From assembly GCF_029338235.1 (NCBI RefSeq), contig NZ_CP119785.1:1-64000 (forward strand): DNA of 64,000 nucleotides. Reading direction: 5' to 3'. The notes under the pieces are model-generated. The model had not been told where the DNA came from and made no database searches. It was given only the letters and a program-made list of their open reading frames with translations. The DNA is from Haloarcula rara (GTDB taxonomy: Archaea; Halobacteriota; Halobacteria; Halobacteriales; Haloarculaceae). The translations under genes and the position numbers were made by a program. This document shows, piece by piece, positions 37,562 to 44,684 of the stretch. The first letter of the stretch is position 1. Each line of letters begins with the position of its first letter.

Positions 37562-38353
37562 TCAGCGCATACCCGGCGGCGGCCCGTCGTCGCCGAAGTC
37601 CTCGTCGTCGTACTCCTCTTCCAGGTCGATGCCGGCTTCCTGTCGGCGGCGGCGTACCTCCTGGAGCTGACGCCAGTAGTACACCGTGCCGACGCTCCCG
37701 ACGACGATGGCGACGAGCGCGAGGCCACCGAAGACGTAGAGGTCACGCTCGAGGTAGAAGCGGACCCGTATCGCGCGGGACTCGACCGGCTCCGACCAGG
37801 TGACGGTCATCCGGTCGGTCGTCGCGTTGGTGTCAGTCTCGTAGTTCCCCGGCGTGACCTGCGACAGCAGCGGGATACCGACCCGTCGACCCGGCGGGAG
37901 CGTCACCGCGTAGGTGTACCCCTCGGTGTACACCGGCGTGGTAAACGATTTGCCCTGACGCGGCGCGGTGTAGGCGACCTGGCCGCTGCTGTCGTTCGGG
38001 AGTTCGATGACGGTCGAGCGCCCCGTCTGTCGGGCCGTCAGCGAGGAGTTCGCGGGGCTGATGACCGTTCCGTTATCGAAGCGAAAGCGCAACGCACTGA
38101 CGGGGACGCTCTCCTCGCGCCCGAGGTCGTCCCGGTTGTGGATGGTGTACGATGAGTTGTTCGGGATGTCATAGACCGCCTGGTAGGAGGTGCGGTTTAG
38201 GGTTATCGAGGCGTTGGTCTCCGTCTCCCAGTCGTAGGTGGCGTTCTCGTTCAGTTTCCCCTCGTCTACCTCTTCGGGGCCGAAGAGACCGGTACAGCCG
38301 GCCAGAGCGACCAGCGCGAGCACGGACAGGAGGGCGAGGTGGCGACGTTGCAT
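37562..38353 (-). CDS. membrane-anchored lipoprotein, DUF5803-like
   Basis: 263 residues. N-terminal signal with lipobox LALLSVLALVALAGC (Cys20), followed by an extracellular beta domain of about 180 residues rich in N-x-S/T sites (NASITLNRTSYQAVYDIPNNSSYTI). A C-terminal membrane helix (FGGLALVAIVVGSVGTVYYW) and a basic then acidic cytoplasmic tail end the protein. The lipid anchor plus a tail helix is an unusual topology that I associate with DUF5803 from memory. It is immediately followed by the DUF2110 gene (4 bp apart). Confidence 0.8.
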   Translation of the reverse strand: MQRRHLALLSVLALVALAGCTGLFGPEEVDEGKLNENATYDWETETNASITLNRTSYQAVYDIPNNSSYTIHNRDDLGREESVPVSALRFRFDNGTVISPANSSLTARQTGRSTVIELPNDSSGQVAYTAPRQGKSFTTPVYTEGYTYAVTLPPGRRVGIPLLSQVTPGNYETDTNATTDRMTVTWSEPVESRAIRVRFYLERDLYVFGGLALVAIVVGSVGTVYYWRQLQEVRRRRQEAGIDLEEEYDDEDFGDDGPPPGMR

Positions 38354-38356
38354 GAC

Positions 38357-39040
38357 TCAGGGGACGACAGCGAGTAGTTCCGACGGCATGAATCGACCGA
38401 TGTCGGAAAGCAGCCCCGGTGCGTCGGTGTCCGGGTTACAGATGATACTCATCTCCAGCAGACCGAGCCGCTCGACGGTGACGATGTCCTGGGCGTGACC
38501 CGACTTGTTGACAGTCGCGCGGACCTCAGAGCGGGTGGCGCTGTTGGTGTTGACGCGGCCGTTGCCGTGGTCGCCGCCGCGTTTCCAGTCGTACAGTCGG
38601 TCGACCTCCTCGTCGGCCAGTCGGGGTTCGGAACCGGCGACAAAGCGGAGCGGGAGGTGCTGGACCAGCCCGAACCGCTTGCGAATCTGGTGTGGCGTCC
38701 CCTGCCCGAGTTCGAGGTTCTCGGCGGGAATCTGCACGTCACCGGCGGGCCCGGCGTCCAGCACGAAGCCGTCGTCGTCCCACGAATCGAGGGTGCCGAC
38801 GTACGTCTCACCGGCCTCGTGGGTGGGGACGACCTCGCCGAACTCCTCGCGCAAAACGTTTCGCGCGACGACTTCGTCGGGGCCTGTCACCGTGACCACT
38901 GGGAAGTCGTCCTCGCGGTGGCCGATATCGAACTCGACGTCGAGGTCGCCAAAGCGGTCGGTCACCAGCCCGCGCAGACCGTCGAGTGCACGCTCCCGGG
39001 CGTCGCCCGTCACGTACACTTTAGAACCTAGGACGACCAT
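38357..39040 (-). CDS. DUF2110-family protein
   Basis: 227 residues of the archaeal DUF2110 family, with VVLGSKVYVTGDARERALDGLRGLVTD at the start and DAGPAGDVQIPAENLELGQGTPHQIRKRFGLVQHLPLRFV in the middle; the middle looks like an S1-like RNA-binding strand region. It shares one base with the TFE gene stop (TGATG) and lies 4 bases from the lipoprotein gene. Linkage to TFE suggests a transcription or RNA role (inferred). Confidence 0.8.
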   Translation of the reverse strand: MVVLGSKVYVTGDARERALDGLRGLVTDRFGDLDVEFDIGHREDDFPVVTVTGPDEVVARNVLREEFGEVVPTHEAGETYVGTLDSWDDDGFVLDAGPAGDVQIPAENLELGQGTPHQIRKRFGLVQHLPLRFVAGSEPRLADEEVDRLYDWKRGGDHGNGRVNTNSATRSEVRATVNKSGHAQDIVTVERLGLLEMSIICNPDTDAPGLLSDIGRFMPSELLAVVP

Positions 39041-39564
39041 CAGGCCTCGGCGTCCACGTTCAGTTCCGACCGCAGCTCGTCGATGCGGCTCTCCATCGCC
39101 GTCACGAGGCGGGTGTTCTCCATCGCTTCGACCTGGTTGCCACACTCGGGACACTCGAAGCCGAACTCCATCGCTTCGCCGAACTCGAAGCGGATACCAC
39201 AGTGCTCACAGAGGTAGAACTCGTTGTTGCGCTCGTACTCCCGGCGCTCTTCGAGCCCCTCCAGCAGCCGGTACATCTCCTCTTCCAGTTGCTCGGGAAT
39301 CTCCTCGTACTGGAACGTCCAGAGGTAGGTGAGCCAGCCGGAGTCCTCGTCGCGAAGCCGCCGGTAGGCCGCCAGGTCGTTCTCGTAGAGAATAAAGAGC
39401 GCGCGGCGCACGTCGTTCAGTTCGAGGCCCAGCTCCTCGGCCAGCTCCTCGTCGGTCACTTCGCCGTCCGGCGGCGCGGCGGCGACCGGCATCCCTTTCG
39501 GTCCGACCAGCTCGTGGAGGTACTTCTGTATGACGGGGTCCTCCAGCAGATCCTCAAAAGCCAT
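39040..39564 (-). CDS. tfe: transcription factor TFE alpha subunit
   Basis: 174 residues. The N-terminal extended winged helix (residues about 1-90, KYLHELVGPKGMPVAAAPPDGEVTDEELAEEL and DVRRALFILYENDLAAYRRL) and a C-terminal zinc ribbon (CEHCG and CPECG) match archaeal TFE/TFIIE-alpha. It stabilises the melted promoter with TFB and RNA polymerase. Its coupling to DUF2110 is a conserved archaeal arrangement as far as I recall. Confidence 0.93.
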   Translation of the reverse strand: MAFEDLLEDPVIQKYLHELVGPKGMPVAAAPPDGEVTDEELAEELGLELNDVRRALFILYENDLAAYRRLRDEDSGWLTYLWTFQYEEIPEQLEEEMYRLLEGLEERREYERNNEFYLCEHCGIRFEFGEAMEFGFECPECGNQVEAMENTRLVTAMESRIDELRSELNVDAEA

Positions 39565-39598
39565 TACCTGGTCTTCGGGGGGTCACGTGGTTAAAACC

Positions 39599-39800
39599 AT
39601 CGGAGCGCTCGTTAACACTCGCGCTCCGTGATTCGCAAACGCTGCGCGTTTGCTCACCTCCGCTCCGTTCGCTTCGGCCCACGGAGGGTGATTCGCGAAC
39701 AAACCGCGTTCGCTCATCATCGGGTCACGCCCTTGCGGGCACGCCCCGTGGCTCGCAAACGCTGCGCGTTCGCTCACCATCGGAGTGCTCGTTGACACTC
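39599..39800. repeat. 60-bp tandem repeat, three and a half units, with palindromic cores
   Basis: Cores at 39635-39653, 39695-39713 and 39755-39773 are spaced exactly 60 bp apart. Each core is a palindrome-like GC(A/G)AAC...GTT(T/C)GC sequence; the first is a perfect 8-bp stem. Flanking CGGAG(C/T)GCTCGTT(A/G)ACACTC copies at both ends bound the array. The reverse strand stays open through it, reading as a 20-residue repeat (SERAAFASHGA...). It lies in the spacer between tfe and a small membrane protein. Confidence 0.75.
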
Positions 39801-39989
39801 CTACTCCGCCCAGGGCCCGACACCGGCGAACCGACCCAGCAGCCAGCCGATGGCGAAGGGCGCGACGATGGCGAGACAGGCGAGTCCGACCCAGCGGGCT
39901 GGCGGGGGCTGGCTGGCCAGATAGACGAGATAGACCGTGCCAAGGATTGGTACGAGCCGCGACGACGAGAGGAAATCGAGCAGTGACAT
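39801..39989 (-). CDS. small two-helix membrane protein
   Basis: 62 residues: MSLLDFLSSSRLVPILGTVYLVYLAS and WVGLACLAIVAPFAIGWLLG are two membrane helices. It follows the tandem repeat directly. The start ATG at 39989 is 21 bases downstream of the Trm56 gene's stop, on the same strand. Function unknown. Confidence 0.6.
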   Translation of the reverse strand: MSLLDFLSSSRLVPILGTVYLVYLASQPPPARWVGLACLAIVAPFAIGWLLGRFAGVGPWAE

Positions 39990-40010
39990 CTACCGGCTCA
40001 CCGGACTCGC

Positions 40011-40562
40011 TCAGACATCCTCGACGTCCTCCGGGTCGACGACCTTCTTGCCGGTCTCCATGGGGACGACGACCTGGTCGGGGTCGTCCCACTCGCGGTC
40101 GAGTTCCGCGCCCTCGAAAAGCCGGTCCAGAAAGACCGCCAGCGAGGCGATCTCCGAGTGTGGCTGGTTCGTGACGCCGACGTTGTAGTCGGCCCGCTCG
40201 TACACTTCGAAGGGGACCTTCTCGGCACCGACGACGACCAGCAGCGGCTCTGTCTCGTGGTCGGTCCGGATGTCGCCCTCGACGTCCTGGATCGACTCGC
40301 CGTACATCGTCAGGTGGACCACGGTGCCCGAAAAGTCGCGGATGCGGCGCTTTGGCTCGTCGGTGGTCGCCACGTCGAACGGGCCGCCAAAGCGGTCGGT
40401 GATATCGACGACGGTGTCGGCCCGGCTGCTGGCGGCGCCGGCCAGGACGACCCTGTCGGCACCCAGCGCCCGCGCGGTCAGTCCGACGTGTGTCGTGATA
40501 CGTTCGTCTCTCCCCGGGCGGTGACCGAGGCGTAGGACCGTCACGTCGGGGCTGTCTCTCAT
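40011..40562 (-). CDS. trm56: tRNA (cytidine-56 2'-O)-methyltransferase
   Basis: 183-residue SPOUT-type methyltransferase that methylates C56 in the T-loop of archaeal tRNA. Recognisable parts are VTVLRLGHRPGRDERITTHVGLTARALGAD at the N-terminus, IRDFSGTVVHLTMYG in the middle, and LLVVVGAEKVPFEVYERADYNVGVTNQPHSEIASLAVFLDRLF, the knot region with SAM-binding loops. It overlaps the dsbA-like gene by ATGA (40559-40562). Confidence 0.92.
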   Translation of the reverse strand: MRDSPDVTVLRLGHRPGRDERITTHVGLTARALGADRVVLAGAASSRADTVVDITDRFGGPFDVATTDEPKRRIRDFSGTVVHLTMYGESIQDVEGDIRTDHETEPLLVVVGAEKVPFEVYERADYNVGVTNQPHSEIASLAVFLDRLFEGAELDREWDDPDQVVVPMETGKKVVDPEDVEDV

Positions 40563-41233
40563 CCCGACCTCGCGGCTTCGATGGCGTCTCTGACTGGTTC
40601 GTAGGCGATCTCTTGCCACTCGACCTGGCTACCGTCGACGAACACCGTCGGCGTCCCGGAGACGCCGCGGTCCTCCCCGGCCTGCTTGTCGGCGCGGACA
40701 GTCGGGTCGTATTCCCTCTCGGTCGCGGCCTGTCGGACGAGGTCGCCGTCGACGCCGACCTCGTCGGCCAACGAAGCGTACCGCTCGGAGCCGAGATTTG
40801 ACTGGTCGCGAAAGAGTGCCTCGCTGTACTCGTAGAACGCCTGCGTGCCGGCCTCGGCCTGGACCGCGCGGGCGGCGCTGGCGGCCTGCCACGAGACCGT
40901 CTGGTCGACCGGAATGGGGAAATCGCGGAACTCGTAGCGGACGGTCCCCGATTCGAGGTACTCACTCGCCAGTTTCGGGAACACCTCGACCGAGTAGGTC
41001 GCACAGTGCGGGCAGGCGTAGTCCGAGTAGGCAGCGACGGTCACGTCGGCATCGGGGTCACCGGCAACTGGCGTCGGGAGCGGCTGCTCGTCCGACGGGG
41101 TGGCCGTCTCGGCGATAGAGTCGTACTCAGTGGACTCTGTCGTCTCCCCGCCCCCGCTCGAAGAACAGCCTGCGCTTGCGGCCGCGACCGCGACACCACT
41201 GGCGATGAACGCGCGTCGACTCAACCGTGTCAT
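40559..41233 (-). CDS. DsbA-family thioredoxin-fold protein, Tat lipoprotein
   Basis: 224 residues. The signal MTRLSRRAFIASGVAVAAASAGC has a twin-arginine motif (SRRAF) and lipobox Cys23. The thioredoxin-fold part has the catalytic CPHC motif (YACPHCATYS, the DsbA type), FRDFPIPVD and the cis-proline loop VSGTPTVFVDG. It should form or shuffle disulfides outside the cell membrane. The CPHC sequence is the classical oxidant-type DsbA active site. The message is probably leaderless because CTATATAACG lies about 27 bp upstream. Confidence 0.92.
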   Translation of the reverse strand: MTRLSRRAFIASGVAVAAASAGCSSSGGGETTESTEYDSIAETATPSDEQPLPTPVAGDPDADVTVAAYSDYACPHCATYSVEVFPKLASEYLESGTVRYEFRDFPIPVDQTVSWQAASAARAVQAEAGTQAFYEYSEALFRDQSNLGSERYASLADEVGVDGDLVRQAATEREYDPTVRADKQAGEDRGVSGTPTVFVDGSQVEWQEIAYEPVRDAIEAARSG

Positions 41234-41254
41234 AATTTAGCGTTACCGGTGACC

Positions 41255-41264
41255 CTATATAACG
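41255..41264 (-). promoter_or_regulatory. TATA box for the DsbA-like gene
   Basis: CTATATAACG (reads CGTTATATAG on the gene's strand) is centred about 27 bp before the ATG at 41233. It is the clearest TATA element in this part of the window. Confidence 0.65.
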
Positions 41265-41277
41265 GCGTTGTCAGCGA

Positions 41278-41297
41278 CCCACCGCTGAAGCGGTGGG
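41278..41297. repeat. palindromic hairpin in the divergent dsbA/epimerase spacer
   Basis: The arms CCCACCGC and GCGGTGGG are perfect complements around a TGAA loop. This resembles the terminal hairpins of haloarchaeal IS200/IS605-type elements, and the same sequence can act as a transcription-blocking structure. No transposase is present. Its place between two divergent promoters also allows an operator role. Confidence 0.5.
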
Positions 41298-41365
41298 CTT
41301 CCGCGCTGTTACCGCTGTGATTACGGTATCGCAACGATTTTTGAGGTCGGTACTGCAGTCACCCT

Positions 41366-42292
41366 ATGCATATAGAGGACAAGCGAATCGTCGTCACCGG
41401 GGGCGCCGGCTTCATCGGTTCGCACCTGGTCGACCGGCTGGTAGCAGACAACGACCTGCTGGTCGTCGACGACGGGTCCAACGGCGAGCGCGAGTGGGTA
41501 CACGACGACGCCGAGTTTCTCGGCGGGGACCTCACCGACGAGGCGGTCGTGGCCGACGCCATCACAGCAGAGACCGACCTGGTGGTCCATCTGGCCGCGT
41601 CGAAACTCGTGGATACGGACATGCCACGCCGACAGTTCACAGACAACAGCGAGATAACGTACAACGTCCTCGAACGGATGGACGAGGTCGGCGTCGAGAA
41701 GCTCGTCTTCACCTCCTCTTCGACGGTGTACGGCGAGGCTCCCCGCCCGACGCCCGAGGACTACGCGCCGCTTGAACCTATCAGCGTCTACGGCGCGACC
41801 AAGCTCGCCGAGGAGTCGCTCATCTCGACGTACGCCCACAGCCACGACCTCCAGTCGTGGGTGTTCCGCTTTGCCAACATCGTCGGCCCGCGGCTTCGCG
41901 GGGCGGTGATTCCGGACTTCGTGGAGAAGCTCCGTGAGGACCCAGAGTCGCTGACGATTCTGGGCGACGGCCGCCAGGAGAAATCGTACATGCACGTTTC
42001 GGAGTGTCTCGACGCGATGGTCTACGCCGTCGAACACGCCGACGCCGACCACAACGTGTTCAACCTCGGGACGCGGACCACGACCTCCGTCGACCGCATC
42101 GCCGACATCGTCGCCGACGAGATGGGGCTCGACCCGGCGTACGAACACACCGGCGGCGACCGCGGCTGGACCGGCGACGTCCCGCGGATGCGCCTCTCCA
42201 TCGAGAAGCTGGCCGGGCTGGGCTGGGAACCCGACCAGTCCAGCGACGACGCGGTCCGCCAGTCGGCCCGCGAGCTCATCGAGGAACTCTGA
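41366..42292 (+). CDS. NAD-dependent nucleotide-sugar epimerase/dehydratase
   Basis: 308-residue extended SDR. The NAD-binding TGGAGFIGSHL motif is at residues about 11-21. The catalytic Ser/Thr loop FTSSSTVYGE and YGATK (Tyr-x-x-x-Lys) are present, with downstream RFANIVGPRLRGAVIPDF and the C-terminal KSYMHVSECLDAM. It probably acts on a UDP- or dTDP-sugar for surface glycan or N-glycan production. Many haloarchaea have several such enzymes; the exact epimer cannot be named. Confidence 0.88.
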   Translation: MHIEDKRIVVTGGAGFIGSHLVDRLVADNDLLVVDDGSNGEREWVHDDAEFLGGDLTDEAVVADAITAETDLVVHLAASKLVDTDMPRRQFTDNSEITYNVLERMDEVGVEKLVFTSSSTVYGEAPRPTPEDYAPLEPISVYGATKLAEESLISTYAHSHDLQSWVFRFANIVGPRLRGAVIPDFVEKLREDPESLTILGDGRQEKSYMHVSECLDAMVYAVEHADADHNVFNLGTRTTTSVDRIADIVADEMGLDPAYEHTGGDRGWTGDVPRMRLSIEKLAGLGWEPDQSSDDAVRQSARELIEEL

Positions 42293-42354
42293 ACGGGCAA
42301 CTCCACTGACCACCGACCGGTGGCTATTATACGGGCGGTACCACAGGGAGTGAC

Positions 42355-42672
42355 ATGGATATACGTTCACGACTCTCCGCTATCGAGACCGAACGGGCGC
42401 TCTTTGCCGTCAGTGCCATCGTCACCGGCGTGCTGACGGTGCTCGTCTTTCGCAGTGGGTACGAGGACCAGGGGGCCCTCTTTGCCGCCTTCTCCATCTA
42501 TCTCGGCGGCGCCGCAACTCCCCTTGTCAGAGACAACGTGACACAGTACAAGCGAACCGGCGCGATAGCCCTGGGCGGGGTCGGTATCGTCGCTATCATT
42601 ATGGGCATCAGCTCCGGGCTCCCCTACCTCTTCATCATCGGCGCTATCGCCGCGATGTTCAACCTGTTCTAG
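42355..42672 (+). CDS. small membrane protein, unknown function
   Basis: 105 residues with three to four hydrophobic helices (ALFAVSAIVTGVLTVLVF, FAAFSIYLGGAATPL, GAIALGGVGIVAIIMGISSGLPYLFIIGAIAAM). A TATA-like CTATTATACG at 42324-42333 is about 27 bp before the ATG. It is convergent with the PEBP gene by four bases. No domain recognised. Confidence 0.7.
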   Translation: MDIRSRLSAIETERALFAVSAIVTGVLTVLVFRSGYEDQGALFAAFSIYLGGAATPLVRDNVTQYKRTGAIALGGVGIVAIIMGISSGLPYLFIIGAIAAMFNLF

Positions 42673-43127
42673 TCGGCCGGATAAGTCCCGGTCAGCTCCG
42701 CTTTCCCGACCATGTGGCCGCTTGCCGCGTCGTAGAGGTCGTCTTTCGTCGCGTCCGGCCCCAGGTCCAGGTCCGTGTCCAGCGCGTACAGCAGGAACCG
42801 GTAGGTGTGTTCCCGGTCCGGCGGGTTCGGCCCGCCCCAGCCCGTCTCGCCGTAGTCGTTCTGTCCCTCGATTGCGCCCTCGGGGGTCGTCCCCGCCGGA
42901 ATCGACTCCGTCTCCGGGGGTATCGACCAGCACAGCCAGTGGTTCCACACTCTACCGGCCGGCTCCTTCGCGTCTGGGTCGTCGACGACGAGCAGCAGTG
43001 ACTCGGCCGCCGACGGCACGTCGTGTATCTCCAGTGGCGGGTTGGTGTTGTCCTCGGTGTAGCCGTACTCGGTGGGGATTCGCTCGCCGTTGTCGAACGC
43101 CGGACTCGTCAGGTCGAGGTCGGCCAT
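42669..43127 (-). CDS. PEBP/YbhB-family (Raf kinase inhibitor-like) protein
   Basis: 152 residues. The family motifs PAFDNGERIPTEYGY, TNPPLEIHDVPSAAESLLLVVDDPDAKEPAGRVWNHWL and RPPDREHTYRFLLYALD-like segment (GGPNPPDREHTYRFLLYAL) are clear. The ligand-binding pocket Asp/His of DPDA and WNHW is kept. The role in archaea is unknown; bacterial YbhB/YbcL relatives bind anionic ligands. It overlaps the convergent membrane protein by four bases. Confidence 0.92.
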   Translation of the reverse strand: MADLDLTSPAFDNGERIPTEYGYTEDNTNPPLEIHDVPSAAESLLLVVDDPDAKEPAGRVWNHWLCWSIPPETESIPAGTTPEGAIEGQNDYGETGWGGPNPPDREHTYRFLLYALDTDLDLGPDATKDDLYDAASGHMVGKAELTGTYPAD

Positions 43128-43201
43128 GGTAGCACTTCGCAGGCCACGGCCAAAAGCTCCGTCCCGGTACCCATTTGCCCGTCGACCGCCAACGCCAGCG
43201 C

Positions 43202-43975
43202 GTGCAAGTCGTCGGCTATCGCGCCCGGGTCGAGAACCACGCTGCCCTCCTGCTTTCCGAGGACGGCACGGTCACCGTCGAGCGGCTGGACCCGGGAACG
43301 TCGCTCTCCTATCGCCTCGGGGAGCGCCACTGTGCCGGCGCCGTCGAGCGCGTCGATACCGGGGGGTCGCCCGTCCACCACGGCTGTGACGCCGCCGCCG
43401 CGCCCTACTGCGCCGAACACACCAGCCGGTGGCCCTGTGCGCGCTGTACCGGCGACTGCGGGAAACCCATCGAGGCCTGCGACGAGGAACACGGCGTCTA
43501 TCTGGCCGCCTTTGCGCCCGAGACGGTGAAGGTGGGCGTCACTCGCTCGTGGCGACTGGAGACGCGGCTCCGGGAACAGGGGGCCGACCGGGCGGCCCAC
43601 CTCCGGACCGTCGCCGACGGCCGCATCGCCCGGCAGGTCGAGGCCGACATCGCCGCCGACCTCGGTGACCGCGTGCGCGTGCCGACGAAGATAGCCGGCC
43701 TCGCCGACAGCGTCGACGAAGCGTTCTGGACGACTCTCTGTGCCGAGTACGACCCGCTTTCGACCTACGACTTCGACTACGGGCTGACTATCGCCGACCG
43801 ACCCATCGCCGAGACGCTCGCGACCGGTACTGTGGTCGGGACCAAGGGTCGCGTCGCCGTCCTGGAGAACGGCGGCAGCGTCTACGCCGTCGACCTGCGG
43901 GATCTCGTAGGGTACGAACTGCACGAGGGGGCCAGCGACCGCGACCTCCAGTCGAGTCTCGGCGCCTTCGGCTGA
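43202..43975 (+). CDS. DUF2797-family zinc protein
   Basis: 257 residues. The start is GTG; MQVVGYRAR is the usual N-terminus, and an upstream in-frame start adds nothing conserved. Cysteine-rich part: CAGAVERVDTGG...HHGC, YCAEHTSRWPCARCTGDCGKPIEACDEEHGVYLAAFAPETVKVGVTRSWRLETRLREQGAD. Many Cys/His residues suggest bound zinc. The second part resembles a GIY-YIG-like or homing-nuclease-like fold in its VTRSWRLETRLREQGA motif, but this is an impression. Function unknown. Confidence 0.85.
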   Translation: MQVVGYRARVENHAALLLSEDGTVTVERLDPGTSLSYRLGERHCAGAVERVDTGGSPVHHGCDAAAAPYCAEHTSRWPCARCTGDCGKPIEACDEEHGVYLAAFAPETVKVGVTRSWRLETRLREQGADRAAHLRTVADGRIARQVEADIAADLGDRVRVPTKIAGLADSVDEAFWTTLCAEYDPLSTYDFDYGLTIADRPIAETLATGTVVGTKGRVAVLENGGSVYAVDLRDLVGYELHEGASDRDLQSSLGAFG

Positions 43976-44129
43976 GCGGGCCATCCACGGTCGCAGCCGT
44001 CGGTGGTCACTCCGCCCGTTCGACGAACAGGCCCCTATCGTCGGGCTGTTCATCGCTCGGACCCGCTGGAGCCCGAAAAGCGACACACAGCGGCAAGCCG
44101 TTCTCAGCTGCTGGGAACTGCCCCGATTT
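43976..44129. other. spacer before the hemerythrin gene
   Basis: No gene is seen. It ends at the 16-bp palindrome and TATA region described separately. Confidence 0.4.
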
Positions 44130-44145
44130 CCTTTACTAGTAAAGG
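44130..44145. promoter_or_regulatory. perfect 16-bp palindrome over the hemerythrin promoter (operator candidate)
   Basis: CCTTTACTAGTAAAGG is its own reverse complement. It lies 17-32 bp before the ATG at 44162, so it covers the expected TATA position (TTTACTA). A dimeric regulator bound here would control hemerythrin and, if one message, the transducer after it. No second copy is seen in the window. Confidence 0.6.
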
Positions 44146-44161
44146 TCCTATATTCTAGTTG

Positions 44162-44632
44162 ATGCCGCTGATAGAATGGGACGAACGGCGGTACAGCACG
44201 GGTATCGACCGATACGACAACCAGCACAAGCGGCTGTTCGAAGTGCTGAACCAACTCCACGATGCGATGGAGGAAGGCCATGCCGAAGAAGAACTCGGAG
44301 ACGTGTTGCGTGAGCTAGAGCGCTATACCGAGTACCACTTCACCGACGAAGAAGAGTTCATGGAGGGCTGTGGATTCGCCGACGACTGCTCGGAGTGTTT
44401 CTTCGGTCACCAGGAGATGCACGAGGAGTTTGCCCAGAAAGTGACCGAACTCCGGAAAAAGCACGAAGAGGGGGAGTACATCACGATGGAGGTACTGGAG
44501 TTCGCCCGCGACTGGCTCGACTCCCACATCGCTGGCGGGGAGCAAGACCAGAGTTACGGCGAGTATTTCGCCTCCGAGGTCGACGACTACGACTTCTCTT
44601 CGCACCACATAGACGAATCGACGTTCCAGTAA
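44162..44632 (+). CDS. hemerythrin (oxygen-binding diiron) protein
   Basis: 156-residue bacteriohemerythrin. Ligand motifs seen in order: DNQHKRLFEVLNQLH, YHFTDEEEFMEGCG (His and Glu), FGHQEMHEEF (two His) and DWLDSHIAGGE. In the last, the usual H-x4-D reads H-x4-E, so one bridging carboxylate is Glu. All other ligands are kept, so O2 binding is likely. The protein has an acidic C-terminal tail with extra Cys residues (GCGFADDCSECF). It is 52 bp upstream of the transducer and both point the same way. Confidence 0.88.
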   Translation: MPLIEWDERRYSTGIDRYDNQHKRLFEVLNQLHDAMEEGHAEEELGDVLRELERYTEYHFTDEEEFMEGCGFADDCSECFFGHQEMHEEFAQKVTELRKKHEEGEYITMEVLEFARDWLDSHIAGGEQDQSYGEYFASEVDDYDFSSHHIDESTFQ

Positions 44633-44684
44633 CCAGACCGATACTCCCCGAGTGCCGTGACCAAACACCACTACATCAATTCCA

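Noticed and set aside
39599..39800. CRISPR array
   Set aside because: The repeat units follow each other directly without unique spacers, number about three, and no cas genes are present.
41278..41297. Intact insertion sequence
   Set aside because: Only a hairpin is present; no transposase frame or terminal repeats surround it.
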